Source: Acidimicrobiaceae bacterium
GTDB lineage: Bacteria; Actinomycetota; Acidimicrobiia; Acidimicrobiales; RAAP-2
DNA: 15,343 bases
Reading direction: 5' to 3'
NCBI GenBank assembly: GCA_003164275.1
Contig: PLSY01000171.1
Coordinates: forward strand, 35,916-51,258
The notes below the pieces were generated by a model. The model saw only the letters and a program-made list of their open reading frames with translations. It did no database searches and was not told where the DNA came from. The translations under genes and the position numbers were made by a program. The number at the start of each line of letters is the position of its first letter. Within the stretch, counting starts at the first letter, position 1. Shown one piece after another: positions 1-7,967 of this stretch.

Positions 1-329
1 AACACCACCCCCACCTCGACCGACGCCGCGGCCAGGCGGTCCCAGAACATCGACCGGGTCCGCGGCCACAGGTAGAGGATGCTCGAGACGGCGGCGAGTC
101 CGAAGGCCAGGTACAGGGCGACCCAGGCCACACCCGGGTGGATGTAGACGAGGCGAACGAGATTGCCTTGGACTTGGTCGGGGGGCGTCACCCACAACCC
201 GAGCCAGACGGTAAAGGCGGTGGCCACAGCAGCCGTACAGCCGATGATGCGCACGGTCCAGCGGGCCCGGTTCGACTGCACCAATGGGGACCTGTCGGCA
301 GTTGTGCTCACAGTTTGATTCGAACTCAT
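1..329 (-). CDS. ccmC: CcmC haem-handling membrane protein, N-terminal part (cut by window edge)
   Basis: The first 109 residues of a CcmC-type protein, which in System I cytochrome c maturation works with CcmAB to load haem onto CcmE at the outer face of the cytoplasmic membrane. Visible are a hydrophilic N-terminus (1-23), a first membrane segment at about 25-48, a short external loop, and the conserved block RLVYIHPGVAWVALY at 59-73. His64 in that block corresponds, from memory, to the functionally important His60 of E. coli CcmC. A second membrane segment runs from about 66 to 88. The ATG at 329-327 overlaps the ccmB stop as ATGA, so translation is probably coupled. The rest of the gene, including the Trp-rich haem-binding loop, lies left of base 1. 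Because the reading frame runs off the edge it is easily missed. The family call is confident; completeness cannot be judged. Confidence 0.88.
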   Translation of the reverse strand, partial: MSSNQTVSTTADRSPLVQSNRARWTVRIIGCTAAVATAFTVWLGLWVTPPDQVQGNLVRLVYIHPGVAWVALYLAFGLAAVSSILYLWPRTRSMFWDRLAAASVEVGVV

Positions 330-997
330 GCGGACTCCTGGATGGGCCCGTAGACGACGACGCCCAGAGCAACGTAGACGGCGTCGAAGATAACCAACAA
401 TCGGAGCCACTGGCTCCCGTCTGCCGGCGTCCCTCCGGCCATGGCCGCCTGCCAGATTCTGGTCCCGGCCAACAGCACCGGGGCGGCGATCGGCAAGAGG
501 AGGAAGGGCAGGAGCGTCTCGCGGACCCGGAGCCCGGCCGACAGTGCGCCGTACAGCGTGCCGGTGGCGGCGAGGCCGATAGTCCCGAGCAGGCACGAGG
601 CGATGATCAACCAGGGCACCTCGACGTTCGCCCCGTAGAGCAGTACGACCCCGAGGCCGAGAACCACCTCGAGCACGACCAGCTGGGCCGCCACCGCCGC
701 CGACTTGCCCAAGAAGAGCCCGGCGGGGTCGAGCCCGGAGAGCCTCAGGCCGTCCCGGGCACCGTCCACCGACTCGACCGAGACGCTTCGCTGGATGGCG
801 AGGACAGTACAGAACAAGACCGCCACCCAGAACAGTCCCGGGGCCCCTTTGGCCATCAACGATCGGTCGGGACCGAGCGCGAAGGCGAACAGCACGAGGG
901 CGACGATGCCGAACGGTGCGACCTGGGAGAGTGCCACCCGGGAGCGGGCCTCGATCCGCAGGTCCTTGCCGGCCACCAGGATGGTGTCATGCCACAT
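326..997 (-). CDS. ccmB: CcmB, membrane subunit of the haem/CcmE ABC transporter
   Basis: Integral membrane permease that pairs with CcmA to form the ABC complex releasing holo-CcmE during c-type cytochrome maturation. The product is 223 aa, about the usual CcmB length. It opens with the typical cytoplasmic stretch KDLRIEARSR (11-20), followed by hydrophobic segments at roughly 22-42, 54-70, 98-120, 127-150, 156-180 and 198-218. The family motif RDGLRLSGLDP is at 81-91. The frame is open far upstream to 1243, but I place the start at ATG 997-995. It is preceded by a good ribosome binding site (GGGAGGTGG, about 5 bases away), begins with the family-like N-terminus MWHDTILVAGKDL, and overlaps the end of ccmA by only 11 bases. 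The stop overlaps the ccmC start. An alternative in-frame ATG lies at 1024. Confidence 0.9.
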   Translation of the reverse strand: MWHDTILVAGKDLRIEARSRVALSQVAPFGIVALVLFAFALGPDRSLMAKGAPGLFWVAVLFCTVLAIQRSVSVESVDGARDGLRLSGLDPAGLFLGKSAAVAAQLVVLEVVLGLGVVLLYGANVEVPWLIIASCLLGTIGLAATGTLYGALSAGLRVRETLLPFLLLPIAAPVLLAGTRIWQAAMAGGTPADGSQWLRLLVIFDAVYVALGVVVYGPIQESA

Positions 998-1751
998 GGG
1001 CCACCTCCCCACTCGGGGAGTCATCGCCCACCCGAATCGGGCCCGACGGCCCCTCGGGGGCACGATCGGCAACGGCCAGCGGAGCGATGGTGCGCCCGCT
1101 GGTGACTCGGCCGCCGGTGACGGTGATGGCCCGGGTGGCCAGGGCCTCGACGAAGTCCGTCTCGTGGGAGGCAATGACGACGGTGACCCCCGAAGCGCTC
1201 GCCTCGGCGATGACCTGGTTGAGGACGGCCCGGGCCGAGGCATCGAGGCCGGCGTGGGGCTCGTCGAGCAGCCACAGCTCGGGCCATCGGGCGACGAGGA
1301 CGGAGAGGGCTACCCGACGGCGCTGGCCGGCCGAGAGCTTGGAGGCGGTCGTCTTGAGCAGCCGGCCCGACAGGCCCAGCCGCTCGCAGGCGCCATCGAT
1401 CCGCCGGCTGTCCGCCCCGGCCGCCCGCACAGCGAAGCGCACGTTCTCCCTGACCGTTAGGTCGTCGTAGAGATGAGAGGCATGGGACAAGAGGCCGACG
1501 CGGCGCCGTACTTGATTGCGCTGGCGCACAGGGTCGAGTCCGAAGACTGCCACCTGCCCCGAAGTGGCAGGGACGAGGCCGGCACACACACGAAGGAGGC
1601 TGGTCTTGCCTGCCCCGTTCGGTCCCTCGACGAGCACCGTCTCGCCCGTGTCGACCTCGAGGTCGACACCGGCAAGCAGTGGGAACCGTCCAGACAACGC
1701 GACGGCGTCGTGGAGGAAAAGTGCTGGGTAGGGGGGAGCTGCGAGGGCCAT
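987..1751 (-). CDS. ccmA: CcmA, ATP-binding subunit of the cytochrome c maturation ABC transporter
   Basis: Cytoplasmic ATPase of the CcmAB(C) complex; ATP hydrolysis drives release of haem-loaded CcmE. The 254-aa protein has all the ABC elements: Walker A GPNGAGKTS (43-51), signature LSAGQR (139-144), Walker B LWLLDEP with Asp163 and Glu164, D-loop AGLD (167-170) and the switch His196 in ASHE. The text around the signature and the neighbouring ccmB and ccmC point to CcmA rather than another ABC ATPase. A polar C-terminal tail of about 30 residues (225-254) extends past the usual domain end and overlaps ccmB. The ATG at 1751 is preceded by GGAGG seven bases upstream. An 85-bp gap, in which I see no clear terminator, separates it from ccdA on the same strand. 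Confidence 0.92.
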   Translation of the reverse strand: MALAAPPYPALFLHDAVALSGRFPLLAGVDLEVDTGETVLVEGPNGAGKTSLLRVCAGLVPATSGQVAVFGLDPVRQRNQVRRRVGLLSHASHLYDDLTVRENVRFAVRAAGADSRRIDGACERLGLSGRLLKTTASKLSAGQRRRVALSVLVARWPELWLLDEPHAGLDASARAVLNQVIAEASASGVTVVIASHETDFVEALATRAITVTGGRVTSGRTIAPLAVADRAPEGPSGPIRVGDDSPSGEVAHVA

Positions 1752-1836
1752 AGCCGTTCCTCCAGACTACGGGGGCGGGAGTCCAGGAGCCAGGCGGGGC
1801 ATCAAGGTGGTGACTGGCCAGGGACGACCCGGTCTC

Positions 1837-2742
1837 TCAGCTGGTCGAAAGTCGGCTTAAGTGCAGGTCACGCAGCCAGTTAGAGATGTGATCGGACAGG
1901 ATGGCCACATTGTGGGTCAACAGGAGGGCGCCGAAGATGATGAGCACCGTCCCCCCGATCAGATCGACCAGCCGGAGATGACTTCTCACCCTGGCCAGGG
2001 CGTCCGTCATTCGGCCGAAGGCCAGACCGCTCAGCAAGAAGGGCACCCCGAGGCCGAGCGAGTAGGCCAACAGCAGGGCGATGCCGCCCTCGGTCGAGCC
2101 GCCGGTCCCGGCGGCCAGGGTCAGCACGCTTCCGAGGACAGGCCCGATGCAGGGTGTCCAGGCGAAGGCAAAGGCCATGCCCATGACCGGCGGAGCCCAC
2201 GCCCCGAGGACCGAGGGGCGGACGACGAACCGGCGCTCGCCTGAAAGGGCCATGGGCATGCCTACACCGGCCGCTGTTGCCACCAAGAACGCCCCAAAGA
2301 CGACGATGAGGATACCTGACACCACGTCCAGGGTCTGCTGGTGGGTGAGGAAGAGACGACCGATGGCCGATGCGGACGCCCCGAGGATGACGAAGACCAG
2401 GGTGAACCCGGCGATGAAGGCGAGGATGCCCCGCAACAGTCTCTCTCGCTCGCGTCGGAGCTCCGATGCCGTGGGTCCGGCCCGCTCGGGCGCCGCCTCG
2501 CCAAGAGCCGTCCCTTCGGCCGTCGCAGCCGACCCGGCCACCCCGGACACGCCAACCGGCACCAGGGCTGCGGGGCGGGCGGACCCGAGTGCACCCAACT
2601 CAGCGGCCGAGAGCCCCGAGACCATGGACAGGTAGGCCGGGACGAGGGGCAGCACGCACGGGGACAGGAACGACAGCATGCCGGCCCCGAAGGCCACCAA
2701 GAGGCCGAGTGGGTCTGCATGGATGATCGCCGGCTCGATCAT
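1837..2742 (-). CDS. ccdA: CcdA/DsbD-type membrane thiol-disulfide transporter
   Basis: Membrane protein that carries reducing equivalents from cytoplasmic thioredoxin to extracytoplasmic thiol proteins, needed to keep the CxxCH haem sites of apocytochrome c reduced. Counting from the upstream GTG at 2745, the two family Cys motifs are SFLSPCVLPLVPAYLS (25-40, Cys30) and FAWTPCIGPVLGS (194-206, Cys199). About six membrane segments are visible, near 12-40, 105-130, 138-162, 182-212, 222-245 and 260-282. The loop after the first segment (about 46-103) is an unusually long Ala/Gly/Pro-rich linker ending in a basic ELRRERERLLR run, so the protein (about 301 aa) is longer than a typical CcdA of about 240. 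I prefer ATG 2742 because GAGGG sits five bases upstream; GTG 2745 directly precedes it. The gmd stop lies about 9 bases upstream, implying cotranscription. Confidence 0.88.
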   Translation of the reverse strand: MIEPAIIHADPLGLLVAFGAGMLSFLSPCVLPLVPAYLSMVSGLSAAELGALGSARPAALVPVGVSGVAGSAATAEGTALGEAAPERAGPTASELRRERERLLRGILAFIAGFTLVFVILGASASAIGRLFLTHQQTLDVVSGILIVVFGAFLVATAAGVGMPMALSGERRFVVRPSVLGAWAPPVMGMAFAFAWTPCIGPVLGSVLTLAAGTGGSTEGGIALLLAYSLGLGVPFLLSGLAFGRMTDALARVRSHLRLVDLIGGTVLIIFGALLLTHNVAILSDHISNWLRDLHLSRLSTS

Positions 2743-2751
2743 CACATCCCT

Positions 2752-3723
2752 CTAGGCCAGCTGACTCTGCACCAGCGCCAGGTCCTCTTCGACCATCATC
2801 TCCACCAGCCTGGCGAAGTCGACGTCGCGATGCCATCCGAGGGTCTTCTCGGCCTTCGAGGGGTCCCCGACCAACAGGTCGACCTCGGCGGGGCGAAGGA
2901 AGCGCCCGTCGATGACGACGTGCTCCTCCCAGTCCAGACCGGCGGCGGCGAAGGACAGCTCGACCAGCTCTTTGACCGAGTGTGTCTCGCCGGTGGCCAC
3001 GACATAGTCGTCAGGACTGTCCTGTTGGAGCATGAGCCACATCGCCCTCACGTAGTCGGCGGCGAATCCCCAGTCCCGCTGGGCATCGAGGTTGCCGAGA
3101 GCCAACTTCTCGTCGATACCGTGCTTGATGCGGGCAACCCCATGGGTCACCTTGCGCGTAACGAACTCGAGCCCCCGCCGCGGCGACTCGTGGTTGAACA
3201 GAATCCCCGACGAGGCATGGAGGTTGTAGCTCTCACGGTAGTTGACCGTGATCCAGTGGCCGTAGACCTTGGCCACCCCATAGGGGCTGCGGGGGTAGAA
3301 CGGGGTGGTTTCGACCTGGGGCACCTCGAGCACCTTCCCGAACATCTCCGACGAACTGGCCTGGTAGAAGCGGATCTCCGGATCCACCGTTCGGATGGCG
3401 TCGAGGACTCGGGTCACACCGAGGGCCGTCGTCTCACCGGTGAGGACGGGCTGGCTCCATGAGGTCTGGACGAAAGACTGGGCGGCGAGGTTGTAGACCT
3501 CGGTTGGCCGGTTGTCACGCAAGATGTTGATCATCGACACCTCATCCAAGAGGTCGCCGGCCACCAGCGTCAGCCGATCCTGGATATGGGCGATCCGCTC
3601 GAAGTTCAGGGTGCTCGAGCGTCGGACCATGCCGCAGACTTCGTAACCCTGCTCCAGCAGGAATTCGGCCAGATAGGAGCCGTCCTGGCCGGTTACGCCA
3701 GTGATCAGTGCTCGCTTCGCCAT
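2752..3723 (-). CDS. gmd: GDP-mannose 4,6-dehydratase
   Basis: Cytoplasmic NADP-dependent short-chain dehydrogenase/reductase converting GDP-D-mannose to GDP-4-keto-6-deoxy-D-mannose, the precursor of GDP-fucose, GDP-rhamnose and related surface-sugar donors. The 323-aa length and motifs are typical: nucleotide-binding [10 protein letters not shown] (9-18), SSSEMFG (123-129) carrying Ser124 and Glu126, [15 protein letters not shown] (143-157) with catalytic Tyr148 and Lys152, and NHESPRRG (177-184). These align at a constant offset of eight with E. coli Gmd Thr132/Glu134/Tyr156/Lys160 (residue numbers from memory). The start ATG at 3723 follows a GAGGAG ribosome binding site. The gene lies 20 bp after the crotonase stop and about 9 bp before ccdA, an odd partner for cytochrome genes. 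No GDP-fucose synthase or RMD reductase is in view, so the final sugar is unknown. The nearby glycosyltransferase may be a consumer. Confidence 0.95.
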   Translation of the reverse strand: MAKRALITGVTGQDGSYLAEFLLEQGYEVCGMVRRSSTLNFERIAHIQDRLTLVAGDLLDEVSMINILRDNRPTEVYNLAAQSFVQTSWSQPVLTGETTALGVTRVLDAIRTVDPEIRFYQASSSEMFGKVLEVPQVETTPFYPRSPYGVAKVYGHWITVNYRESYNLHASSGILFNHESPRRGLEFVTRKVTHGVARIKHGIDEKLALGNLDAQRDWGFAADYVRAMWLMLQQDSPDDYVVATGETHSVKELVELSFAAAGLDWEEHVVIDGRFLRPAEVDLLVGDPSKAEKTLGWHRDVDFARLVEMMVEEDLALVQSQLA

Positions 3724-3743
3724 GCGTGTCGACTCCTCGGTTG

Positions 3744-4598
3744 TCAGTGCGTATCGGTATCGTCTGGTACCGCCTGCCAGGACGGTGGCCGCTTCTCGGT
3801 GAAGGCGGCTATGCCCTCCGCTGCCTCGGCCGTCTGGCTGGTGACCGTCAACATGGCATGCAGATACGGCAGTGCCTCGGCGGCTGACGTGTCGAGCACA
3901 GCGTAGAACGATTCGCGACCCATCCTCATCACCCCTGGAGGTTTCGACGCCAAGACCGCCGCCACCTCTGCCACCTCGGCATCGAGGCGGTCGGCCGGCA
4001 CCAGCCGGCTCACGAACCCCATCCGCTCTGCCTCCTCGGCTCCCACCATCCGGCTAGTCAGCATGAGGTCGAGGGCCTTTTTCGGGGCCATTGACCTGAG
4101 CATGGGGACGGTCACCATGTACGGCCAGAGGCCCACGTTGAGCTCCGGGGCGCCGAAACGTGCCAGGTCCGAGGCGATGACCATGTCGCAGGCCAGGGCG
4201 AGCCCGAACCCTCCGGCCACCGCCCATCCCTGGACGCGAGCGATTGTGGGCTTGCCGAGGTGCCACATCTCCTCGAACAGCTCGGCTATCCAGCCCCGGG
4301 CCTGATGATGCTGGGCGTAGTCATCCGTCGATCCCCCGGGGTCCTTCGGCACCATGCCCGAAAGGTCGGCACCGGCACAAAAGGCCTTGTCCCCGGTGCC
4401 GGCGAACACCACCACACGGACCTCGGGGTCAGACTTGGCCCGGGCCAGGTGCTCCCGTAGCCCGGCGATGACCTCCCAGGTCATGGCATTGCGACGATCG
4501 GGTCGATTGATGGTGAGGGTGAGCACCGGTCCGTCCCTGGCAGCCAGCAGGTCCTCGTCGGGTACGGCGGGAGGCGTTGGAATCGCTTCTTCGGGCAC
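3744..4598 (-). CDS. Enoyl-CoA hydratase/isomerase (crotonase) family protein
   Basis: Crotonase-fold protein acting on an acyl-CoA thioester, of about 284 aa from GTG 4598. Seen motifs are [14 protein letters not shown] (28-41), the first oxyanion-hole segment [10 protein letters not shown] (72-81), the second [10 protein letters not shown] (129-138) and [13 protein letters not shown] (148-160) with Glu152. In classical hydratases two glutamates act (rat Glu144 and Glu164, from memory). Here the second is kept (Glu152), but the first position is Gly132, so simple enoyl-CoA hydration is not assured; isomerase, hydrolase or another crotonase chemistry is possible. The same frame stays open to 5465, but that extension is antisense to the glycosyltransferase and is not protein-like. 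The start is uncertain: GTG at 4598, 4619 or 4652, none with a good ribosome binding site; 4598 gives the most family-like N-terminus. It heads the gmd-ccdA-ccmABC run. Confidence 0.88.
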   Translation of the reverse strand: MPEEAIPTPPAVPDEDLLAARDGPVLTLTINRPDRRNAMTWEVIAGLREHLARAKSDPEVRVVVFAGTGDKAFCAGADLSGMVPKDPGGSTDDYAQHHQARGWIAELFEEMWHLGKPTIARVQGWAVAGGFGLALACDMVIASDLARFGAPELNVGLWPYMVTVPMLRSMAPKKALDLMLTSRMVGAEEAERMGFVSRLVPADRLDAEVAEVAAVLASKPPGVMRMGRESFYAVLDTSAAEALPYLHAMLTVTSQTAEAAEGIAAFTEKRPPSWQAVPDDTDTH

Positions 4599-4634
4599 GG
4601 GACGACGGTAGCCGGGCACGACCGGGCTGTCCCG

Positions 4635-5774
4635 TTGGCCTGGCCACTTCACCCGACCGGGCGTAGACGGGGCAGGCCTACCGAGTCCCTCATCGGTGCC
4701 CGCTACGGTGTCGCCATTCCTACCGCCGCTCTCCTCTCGTTCCGCCTCGGTGGCACCGATGGCGTGGCCATCGAGGCGACCAAGTGGAAATGGGCCTTGG
4801 AGACCCTCGGGTTCACGACGGTGACCGTGGCCGGCAGCGGACCGGTTGACCGGACGCTCCCGGGCCTTTCCATCGGCGCCGACGAGCCGCCTGCTCGCTC
4901 CGAGCTCGCCTCCGCTCTGGAGGATGCCGACGTGGTCGTGGTCGAGAACCTGTGCTCGCTGCCCCTCAATCCGGCCGCCGCCGCACTGGTGTCCCAGATG
5001 CTCACCGGGAGACCGGCCATTCTCCACCACCACGATCTGCCTTGGCAGCGTCCCCAGTTCGTCGCCAGTCCACCACCCCCGAACGATGTCCGGTGGTCGC
5101 AGGTGACCATCAACGAGCTGAGCCGAGCCCAACTCGCCTCCCGGGGAATTGAGGCCACGACCATCTACAACTCCTTTGCCATCCCCGAAGCTGCCCCGTG
5201 CGGGGCATCCTTGGCCTCCCTCGACGAGCGGCGGCGCGCCGTGCGGCAATCGGTCGGGGTGGGCGTCGAGGCCCGTCTGGTGCTCCAGCCCACCCGGGCC
5301 CTCGACCGCAAGAACGTGCCCGGCGGGATCGGTGCCGCCTCCGCCCTCGGAGCCACCTACTGGCTGCTCGGGCCGCCCGAGGACGGCTTCGACCCCGAAC
5401 TCGAGGCCATCGCTCGGTCGGCCCCCTGTCCGGTCGTCCTCGGTCCCCCCGCTGGGCACCGGCACATCGCAATCGAAGACGCGTACCTGGCCTGTGACGT
5501 CGTTGCCCTCCCGTCCACCTGGGAAGGGTTCGGCAACCCCTCGGTCGAGTCAGCGATACACCGTCGGCCCCTCGTCATCGGGCCGTATCCGGTGGCCGAG
5601 GAGCTGCGGGCCTTCGGATTCCGCTGGTTCTCCCTCGACCAGCTGGCGCCTCTCAGCTCTTGGCTGGACGTACCCGACGACGAATTACTCGACCACAACT
5701 TGGCCGTGGCCGAGTCGCATTTCTCCCTCGCCGACCTGCCGGGCAAAATCGAGGCCGTACTGCCCGAACTCTGA
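4635..5774 (+). CDS. GT-B glycosyltransferase, family 4-like
   Basis: Probable nucleotide-sugar glycosyltransferase of the cytoplasm or inner membrane face, of about 355-379 aa. The N-terminal Rossmann half starts with SFRLGGTDGVAIEATKW (35-51), where the glycine loop and the downstream HHHDLPWQR (131-139) are typical of GT4-like enzymes. The C-terminal donor half has LQPTRALDRKN (217-227) with the Arg/Lys pair, and the EX7E-type motif STWEGFGNPSVES (294-306) with Glu297 and Glu305, followed by RPLVIGPYPVAEEL. The substrate cannot be read from sequence. The only usable upstream start is TTG 4635, which adds about 25 unconvincing residues before the family-like beginning near 4707; no ATG or GTG lies in frame there and no ribosome binding site is evident. 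It is divergent from the crotonase and just upstream of a TetR regulator on the same strand. Confidence 0.82.
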   Translation: MAWPLHPTGRRRGRPTESLIGARYGVAIPTAALLSFRLGGTDGVAIEATKWKWALETLGFTTVTVAGSGPVDRTLPGLSIGADEPPARSELASALEDADVVVVENLCSLPLNPAAAALVSQMLTGRPAILHHHDLPWQRPQFVASPPPPNDVRWSQVTINELSRAQLASRGIEATTIYNSFAIPEAAPCGASLASLDERRRAVRQSVGVGVEARLVLQPTRALDRKNVPGGIGAASALGATYWLLGPPEDGFDPELEAIARSAPCPVVLGPPAGHRHIAIEDAYLACDVVALPSTWEGFGNPSVESAIHRRPLVIGPYPVAEELRAFGFRWFSLDQLAPLSSWLDVPDDELLDHNLAVAESHFSLADLPGKIEAVLPEL

Positions 5775-5815
5775 GCGCGGTGCCACACTGAAGAGGATTC
5801 GGCCCCCCGGGTACC

Positions 5816-6517
5816 ATGTCGGCCATGAGCGGCGCAGCCACCGAAGAGCTCGGGGGTCATGGGGCGGCGAGCTCCACCCGTCGGCTGACCGCTGATGCCA
5901 GGCGTCGACAGCTGTTCGAGGTGGCCCTCTCCCTATTCGCCGACCACGGCTACGCAGCCACCACCATGGACGAGATTGCCGAGGCCGCCGGGGTCACCAA
6001 GCCGCTCGTCTACCAGCACTTCGAATCCAAGCGGGCGCTCTACCTGGAGCTCATGGACGTGTTCTCGACGGAGATGGTGAACCGCATCGTCGAGGCCACG
6101 GCCAATGCCGCCGGGCCCCGCCAGCAGGTCGAGTCGGGATTCGCCGCCTATTTCGAGCTCATGGTCGGCAATGAGCAGGCGTTCCGGCTGCTGTACGGCA
6201 GGGATGCCCCGGACGATCCCGAACTGGGAGCGGCCCTCGTGCGGGTCGAAGAGACGATCGCCGAGGCCATCGATCCGCTCATCGACGCCGGGCTTGATCC
6301 CGAGCACCGCCTGCTGCTGGCCCACGCCGTCGTCGGGATGGCCGAGGGGGCCAGCCGCCACTGGCTGGACGCCCAGCGGTCTACCGACGGCCGAGAGGGC
6401 GAAAAGCCGACTGGTTCCACCGATGACGACACGACCCCCGCCGACGAGGCTGCGCACCTAGCCATGCGCCTCGCCGACTTCGCGTGGGCCGGTCTCCGCC
6501 AGGTACACAGGATCTGA
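5816..6517 (+). CDS. TetR/AcrR-family transcriptional regulator
   Basis: DNA-binding repressor-type protein of 233 aa. The N-terminal helix-turn-helix is clear: RRRQLFEVALSLFADHGYAA (29-48), TTMDEIAEAAGVTKPLVYQHF (49-69) and ESKRALYLELMDVF, all diagnostic for TetR proteins. The C-terminal ligand-binding and dimerisation half (about 90-233) has no recognisable ligand signature. It includes a polar, low-complexity stretch near 189-213 (DGREGEKPTGSTDDDTTPAD) that looks like a disordered loop inserted before the last helix. The start may be ATG 5816 or ATG 5825; neither has a ribosome binding site at normal distance, so it may be leaderless. It follows the glycosyltransferase by 41 bp on the same strand and converges on the anti-sigma gene with an 18-bp gap. 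Its target is unknown; the upstream glycosyltransferase or its own promoter are the natural guesses. Confidence 0.9.
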   Translation: MSAMSGAATEELGGHGAASSTRRLTADARRRQLFEVALSLFADHGYAATTMDEIAEAAGVTKPLVYQHFESKRALYLELMDVFSTEMVNRIVEATANAAGPRQQVESGFAAYFELMVGNEQAFRLLYGRDAPDDPELGAALVRVEETIAEAIDPLIDAGLDPEHRLLLAHAVVGMAEGASRHWLDAQRSTDGREGEKPTGSTDDDTTPADEAAHLAMRLADFAWAGLRQVHRI

Positions 6518-6535
6518 CCGGCGCAGACTGGCCGC

Positions 6536-7381
6536 TCAGGCGTCGACCTCGCCGGCCACGACCGGCTTGTTCGAGCTCTGCACCACGCCTCCGGCATGCT
6601 CAGCGGTGATGGCGAAGGCGTTGACCGAGCCGGCACCGGCCACGCTGAAGGGCACATTGCTCGGGTTCGATCCGAGCAGCCCGAGGGAGATGGTCTTGCC
6701 TCCGACCACGCCCCAGAGCTGATAGGTCATCTTGTCGGACAGAGCGGCGAGCCCCTGCGCCTCGACGAAGCCGGTGCCGGAGTTCGTCAAGATGATCGTG
6801 GCCTTGCCCACGCCCGTCGACGATGTGAGATGTATCTGCTTGGTCGACGGCGCGTTGAGGGCCGATCGCTCAGCTGCCGACAGCGAGGCTGCGGCGTTCA
6901 CTTGGTGGTTCAGGTGGTTCACCTGGATGCCGAGCACCAGCGCCACCACTGCGGCGACCGCCGCCGCCGCCCCGGCCACCCGGACAGCCCACTGCTTCTT
7001 CGGCCGTCCCGTGATGGGAATGACATTGCTCTGCTCCGAGTGTCCGGACTCCTCGGTTGGAGCGGAGCCGGCTGCGGCCATGAGAGCCGACCGGTCGGCA
7101 CCGGTCTCCAGGCGGCTCGACAGGATCTCCCACGACGGTGGCGTCGAGCCGTCGAGGTGACTGGCGATGCCGTCCCACAACTCGGCCGGCGAATCCCCGC
7201 CCGTGTTGGCCAGCAAGCCAGCTACCTCGTGGTGCTGAGCCACCTCGGCCGCACACCGCACGCACGTCTCGAGATGGCTCTCGACAAGTGCGGCCGTCTC
7301 TTTGTCCACGGCATCGAGGGCATAGACGCCGAGAAGCTCCTGGATCTCCATGTGGGTGAGATCGTCCATCGGCGTGCTCAC
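6536..7381 (-). CDS. RskA-type anti-sigma factor with zinc motif and one membrane span
   Basis: Membrane-anchored inhibitor of the ECF sigma factor encoded just upstream. Counting from GTG 7381 (281 aa): a cytoplasmic anti-sigma domain at about 5-80 with the ZAS-type motif HLETCVRC (His36, Cys40, Cys43), a variable linker (about 80-130), a single membrane helix (about 134-152), and an extracytoplasmic RskA C-terminal domain (154-281) with the signature YQLWG at 220-224 and FAITAEHAGG at 256-265. The start overlaps the sigma stop as GTGA with an AG-rich site upstream, so the two proteins are probably made in a coupled way; ATG 7369 is an alternative. In known RskA/SigK systems, proteolysis or redox change of the anti-sigma frees the sigma factor. 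That this one senses metal or redox stress is an inference from its neighbours. The frame is open upstream to 7606 but that part is the sigma gene's shadow. Confidence 0.9.
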   Translation of the reverse strand: MSTPMDDLTHMEIQELLGVYALDAVDKETAALVESHLETCVRCAAEVAQHHEVAGLLANTGGDSPAELWDGIASHLDGSTPPSWEILSSRLETGADRSALMAAAGSAPTEESGHSEQSNVIPITGRPKKQWAVRVAGAAAAVAAVVALVLGIQVNHLNHQVNAAASLSAAERSALNAPSTKQIHLTSSTGVGKATIILTNSGTGFVEAQGLAALSDKMTYQLWGVVGGKTISLGLLGSNPSNVPFSVAGAGSVNAFAITAEHAGGVVQSSNKPVVAGEVDA

Positions 7382-7959
7382 AGGTCCGCTCCCGCCGGCT
7401 CGACGCCGCGCTCGGCCAGGTTGGTGCGGAGGCGTCCCAGTCCGGACCTGATGCGGCTCTTTATCGTGCCCTCGGGTTCGTGCAGCATCTCTGCGACCTC
7501 CCGATAGGTGTGGCCGCCGAAGTATGCCAGCTCGATCGGTCTGCGCATGTCCGACGGCAGGGCGTTCAGCGCCTCCTTCACTTGCTCGGCGACGGCCATG
7601 TCCCACACTTCATGGTCGATGTCGTAGCCCGCTGTCGCCGTCTCCCTGGACGTCCGCTCCTCACGACGGCGCCGGGCCACTTCGGAGCGGACGAAGTCCA
7701 CGGACTTCCCGTGGGTGCGGGCCAACAGGAAGGACCGGAGCGTCCCTCTGGCCGCGTCGAACTTCTCGGGGTGCTTCCAGAAGTCGAGGAAGACCTCCTG
7801 GGTGATCTCCTCGGCTGAAGGGTCGCTGCGGAGGATCCGGCGGGACAGCCCGTGCACCGCTCCGCCGTGCCGACGGTAGATCTCGGCCAGGGCCGGCTGA
7901 TGCCACCGTCCGACCGCCACCACCAAATTGGCGTCGCTCGCCAGCTCCACATCGATCAC
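7378..7959 (-). CDS. ECF RNA polymerase sigma factor, SigK-like
   Basis: Alternative sigma factor of the extracytoplasmic-function class. Region 2 covers ALAEIYRRHGGAVHGLSRR, EEITQEVFLDFWKHPEKFD and the DNA-contacting stretch ending VDFVRSE. Region 4 covers ALNALPSDMRRPIELAYFGG, then helix-turn-helix TYREVAEMLHEPEGTIKSR. Similarity to mycobacterial SigK is recognisable by eye (FD.A.G, L.L...H...VD.VR.E, IELAY.GG.TY.EV), and an RskA partner follows, as in that system. The reading frame has an ATG at 7986, but a sigma-type promoter (7994-7968) straddles it and ends eight bases before GTG 7959. That GTG start gives 193 aa, an N-terminus about the length of SigK's, and a leaderless mRNA, so I annotate it; with ATG the protein is 202 aa. 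There is no ribosome binding site before either codon. The stop overlaps the anti-sigma start. Confidence 0.9.
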   Translation of the reverse strand: MIDVELASDANLVVAVGRWHQPALAEIYRRHGGAVHGLSRRILRSDPSAEEITQEVFLDFWKHPEKFDAARGTLRSFLLARTHGKSVDFVRSEVARRRREERTSRETATAGYDIDHEVWDMAVAEQVKEALNALPSDMRRPIELAYFGGHTYREVAEMLHEPEGTIKSRIRSGLGRLRTNLAERGVEPAGADL

Positions 7960-7967
7960 AATGATCT

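Noticed and set aside
309..325. tRNA T-arm-like GTTCGAATC near the ccmC start
   Set aside because: No acceptor, D or anticodon stems fit around it; the bases are codons of the CcmC N-terminus.
320..350. Another ECF-like match (GGATGG and ATTCG, minus strand)
   Set aside because: The spacing is 17, not 16, and the predicted transcript would begin inside ccmC without a start codon nearby.
998..1243. 82-residue upstream extension of CcmB
   Set aside because: It is out of frame within ccmA and Ser/Pro/Arg-rich; ATG 997 has a strong ribosome binding site and gives the family length.
4599..5465. Upstream extension of the crotonase frame (would make a 573-aa protein)
   Set aside because: It is antisense to the glycosyltransferase, Gly/Pro/Arg-rich and lacks any domain; the crotonase fold is complete without it.
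7382..7606. 75-residue upstream extension of the anti-sigma frame
   Set aside because: It lies inside region 4 of the sigma gene in another frame, is Arg/Gly-rich, and a coupled GTGA start explains the real beginning.
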